This document shows positions 22,442-22,531 of a DNA stretch of 22,531 nucleotides, one piece after another. The DNA is from an uncultured Eubacteriales bacterium (GTDB lineage: Bacteria; Bacillota; Clostridia; Oscillospirales; CAG-382). The translations under genes and the position numbers were made by a program. Location of the stretch: positions 1 to 22,531 of the forward strand of contig CAKSOW010000037.1 in the NCBI GenBank assembly GCA_934479825.1, written 5' to 3'. Numbering within the stretch: the stretch's first letter is position 1; each line of letters begins with the position of its first letter. Under the pieces are notes generated by a model. It did no database searches, had not been told where the DNA came from, and saw only the letters and a program-made list of their open reading frames with translations.

Positions 22442-22531
22442 ATGTACCGTATTTTATCCAAAGAAGCATTAAATCCGACAGTGATACGGATGGAGATAGA
22501 AGCGCCATACGTGGCGAAGAAAGCAGAGCCG
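22442..22531 (+). CDS. Ferredoxin-NADP reductase-type FAD/NAD subunit, N-terminal fragment
   Basis: Only the first 30 codons lie in the window. The opening MYRILSKEALNPTVIRMEIE, followed by PYVAKKAEP, matches the start of the sulfide/dihydroorotate dehydrogenase-like FAD/NAD-binding proteins that act as the small subunit of NADH-dependent ferredoxin:NADP oxidoreductase (NfnA) or its relatives. The ATG at 22442 follows GGACGGAGAG and a near-perfect promoter, implying high expression. Confident naming needs the rest of the gene. Confidence 0.7.
   Translation, partial: MYRILSKEALNPTVIRMEIEAPYVAKKAEP

Overview
The window looks like chromosome from a low-to-mid GC Firmicute of the class Clostridia, probably an uncultured or gut-type Oscillospirales/Christensenellales-like lineage. 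Grounds: an infC-rpmI-rplT operon behind a Firmicute-type leader RNA, DnaI/DnaC-like loader, YcxB-like, YmdB and YycJ/WalJ proteins, a VanZ-like protein, a sporulation-type D-Ala-D-Ala carboxypeptidase, strong AGGAGG-type ribosome binding sites, and frequent GTG/TTG starts. No rRNA, tRNA, CRISPR array, transposase, integrase or phage gene was seen. The genus is not determinable by eye.

Layout. (1) 1-1309 is a gene-free repeat island (island A). (2) 1310-4150 is a divergent sugar-type module: a TIM-barrel isomerase/epimerase and a DMT-family transporter on the minus strand, facing a PocR-AraC regulator on the plus strand. (3) 4231-7403 runs plus: YcxB-like membrane protein, DnaC-like ATPase, mannonate dehydratase (uxuA), and an RNHCP zinc protein. 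(4) 7404-8868 is a second repeat island (island B). (5) 8869-9540 holds a zinc-ribbon membrane protein divergent from a small HTH regulator. (6) 9613-11137 is the translation operon: promoter, leader with attenuator, infC, rpmI, rplT, terminator. (7) 11245-15915 runs plus: tRNA(Val) A37 methylase-like protein, membrane-anchored beta-propeller, YmdB phosphoesterase, MFS transporter, VanZ-like protein. (8) 15961-20779 runs plus: M18 aminopeptidase, galactokinase-like kinase, small membrane protein, YycJ-like hydrolase, histidine phosphatase. (9) 20780-21016 is a small hairpin cluster (cluster C). (10) dacF-like gene on the minus strand, then the first 30 codons of a ferredoxin-NADP reductase-type subunit on the plus strand.

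The most unusual material is the repeat family. Both islands share one architecture: an outer train of short palindromes, an inward-facing unit of about 250 bp (L), a spacer, and an opposite-facing related unit (R), then another train that is roughly the reverse complement of the first. Five units are present (A-L, A-R, B-L, B-R1, B-R2). Each begins with a hairpin of about 110 bp closed by GGTTCAAAA / TTTTGAACC. The next helix carries a compensatory change between unit classes (CCGTGC:GCACGG in L, CCGAGC:GCTCGG in R), which argues that the folded form matters. Island B and cluster C lie between convergent gene ends; island A abuts a gene 3' end. I know of no named family that matches, but I could not search. 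Functions proposed for it are inference.

Other points worth a look: infC appears to start at an ATA codon; the leader upstream has a terminator and a closing long-range helix; the divergent sugar module has an 8-nt direct repeat and an inverted repeat placed over the minus-strand promoter; and the MFS gene is preceded by an 11-codon overlapping mini-ORF that owns the good ribosome binding site.
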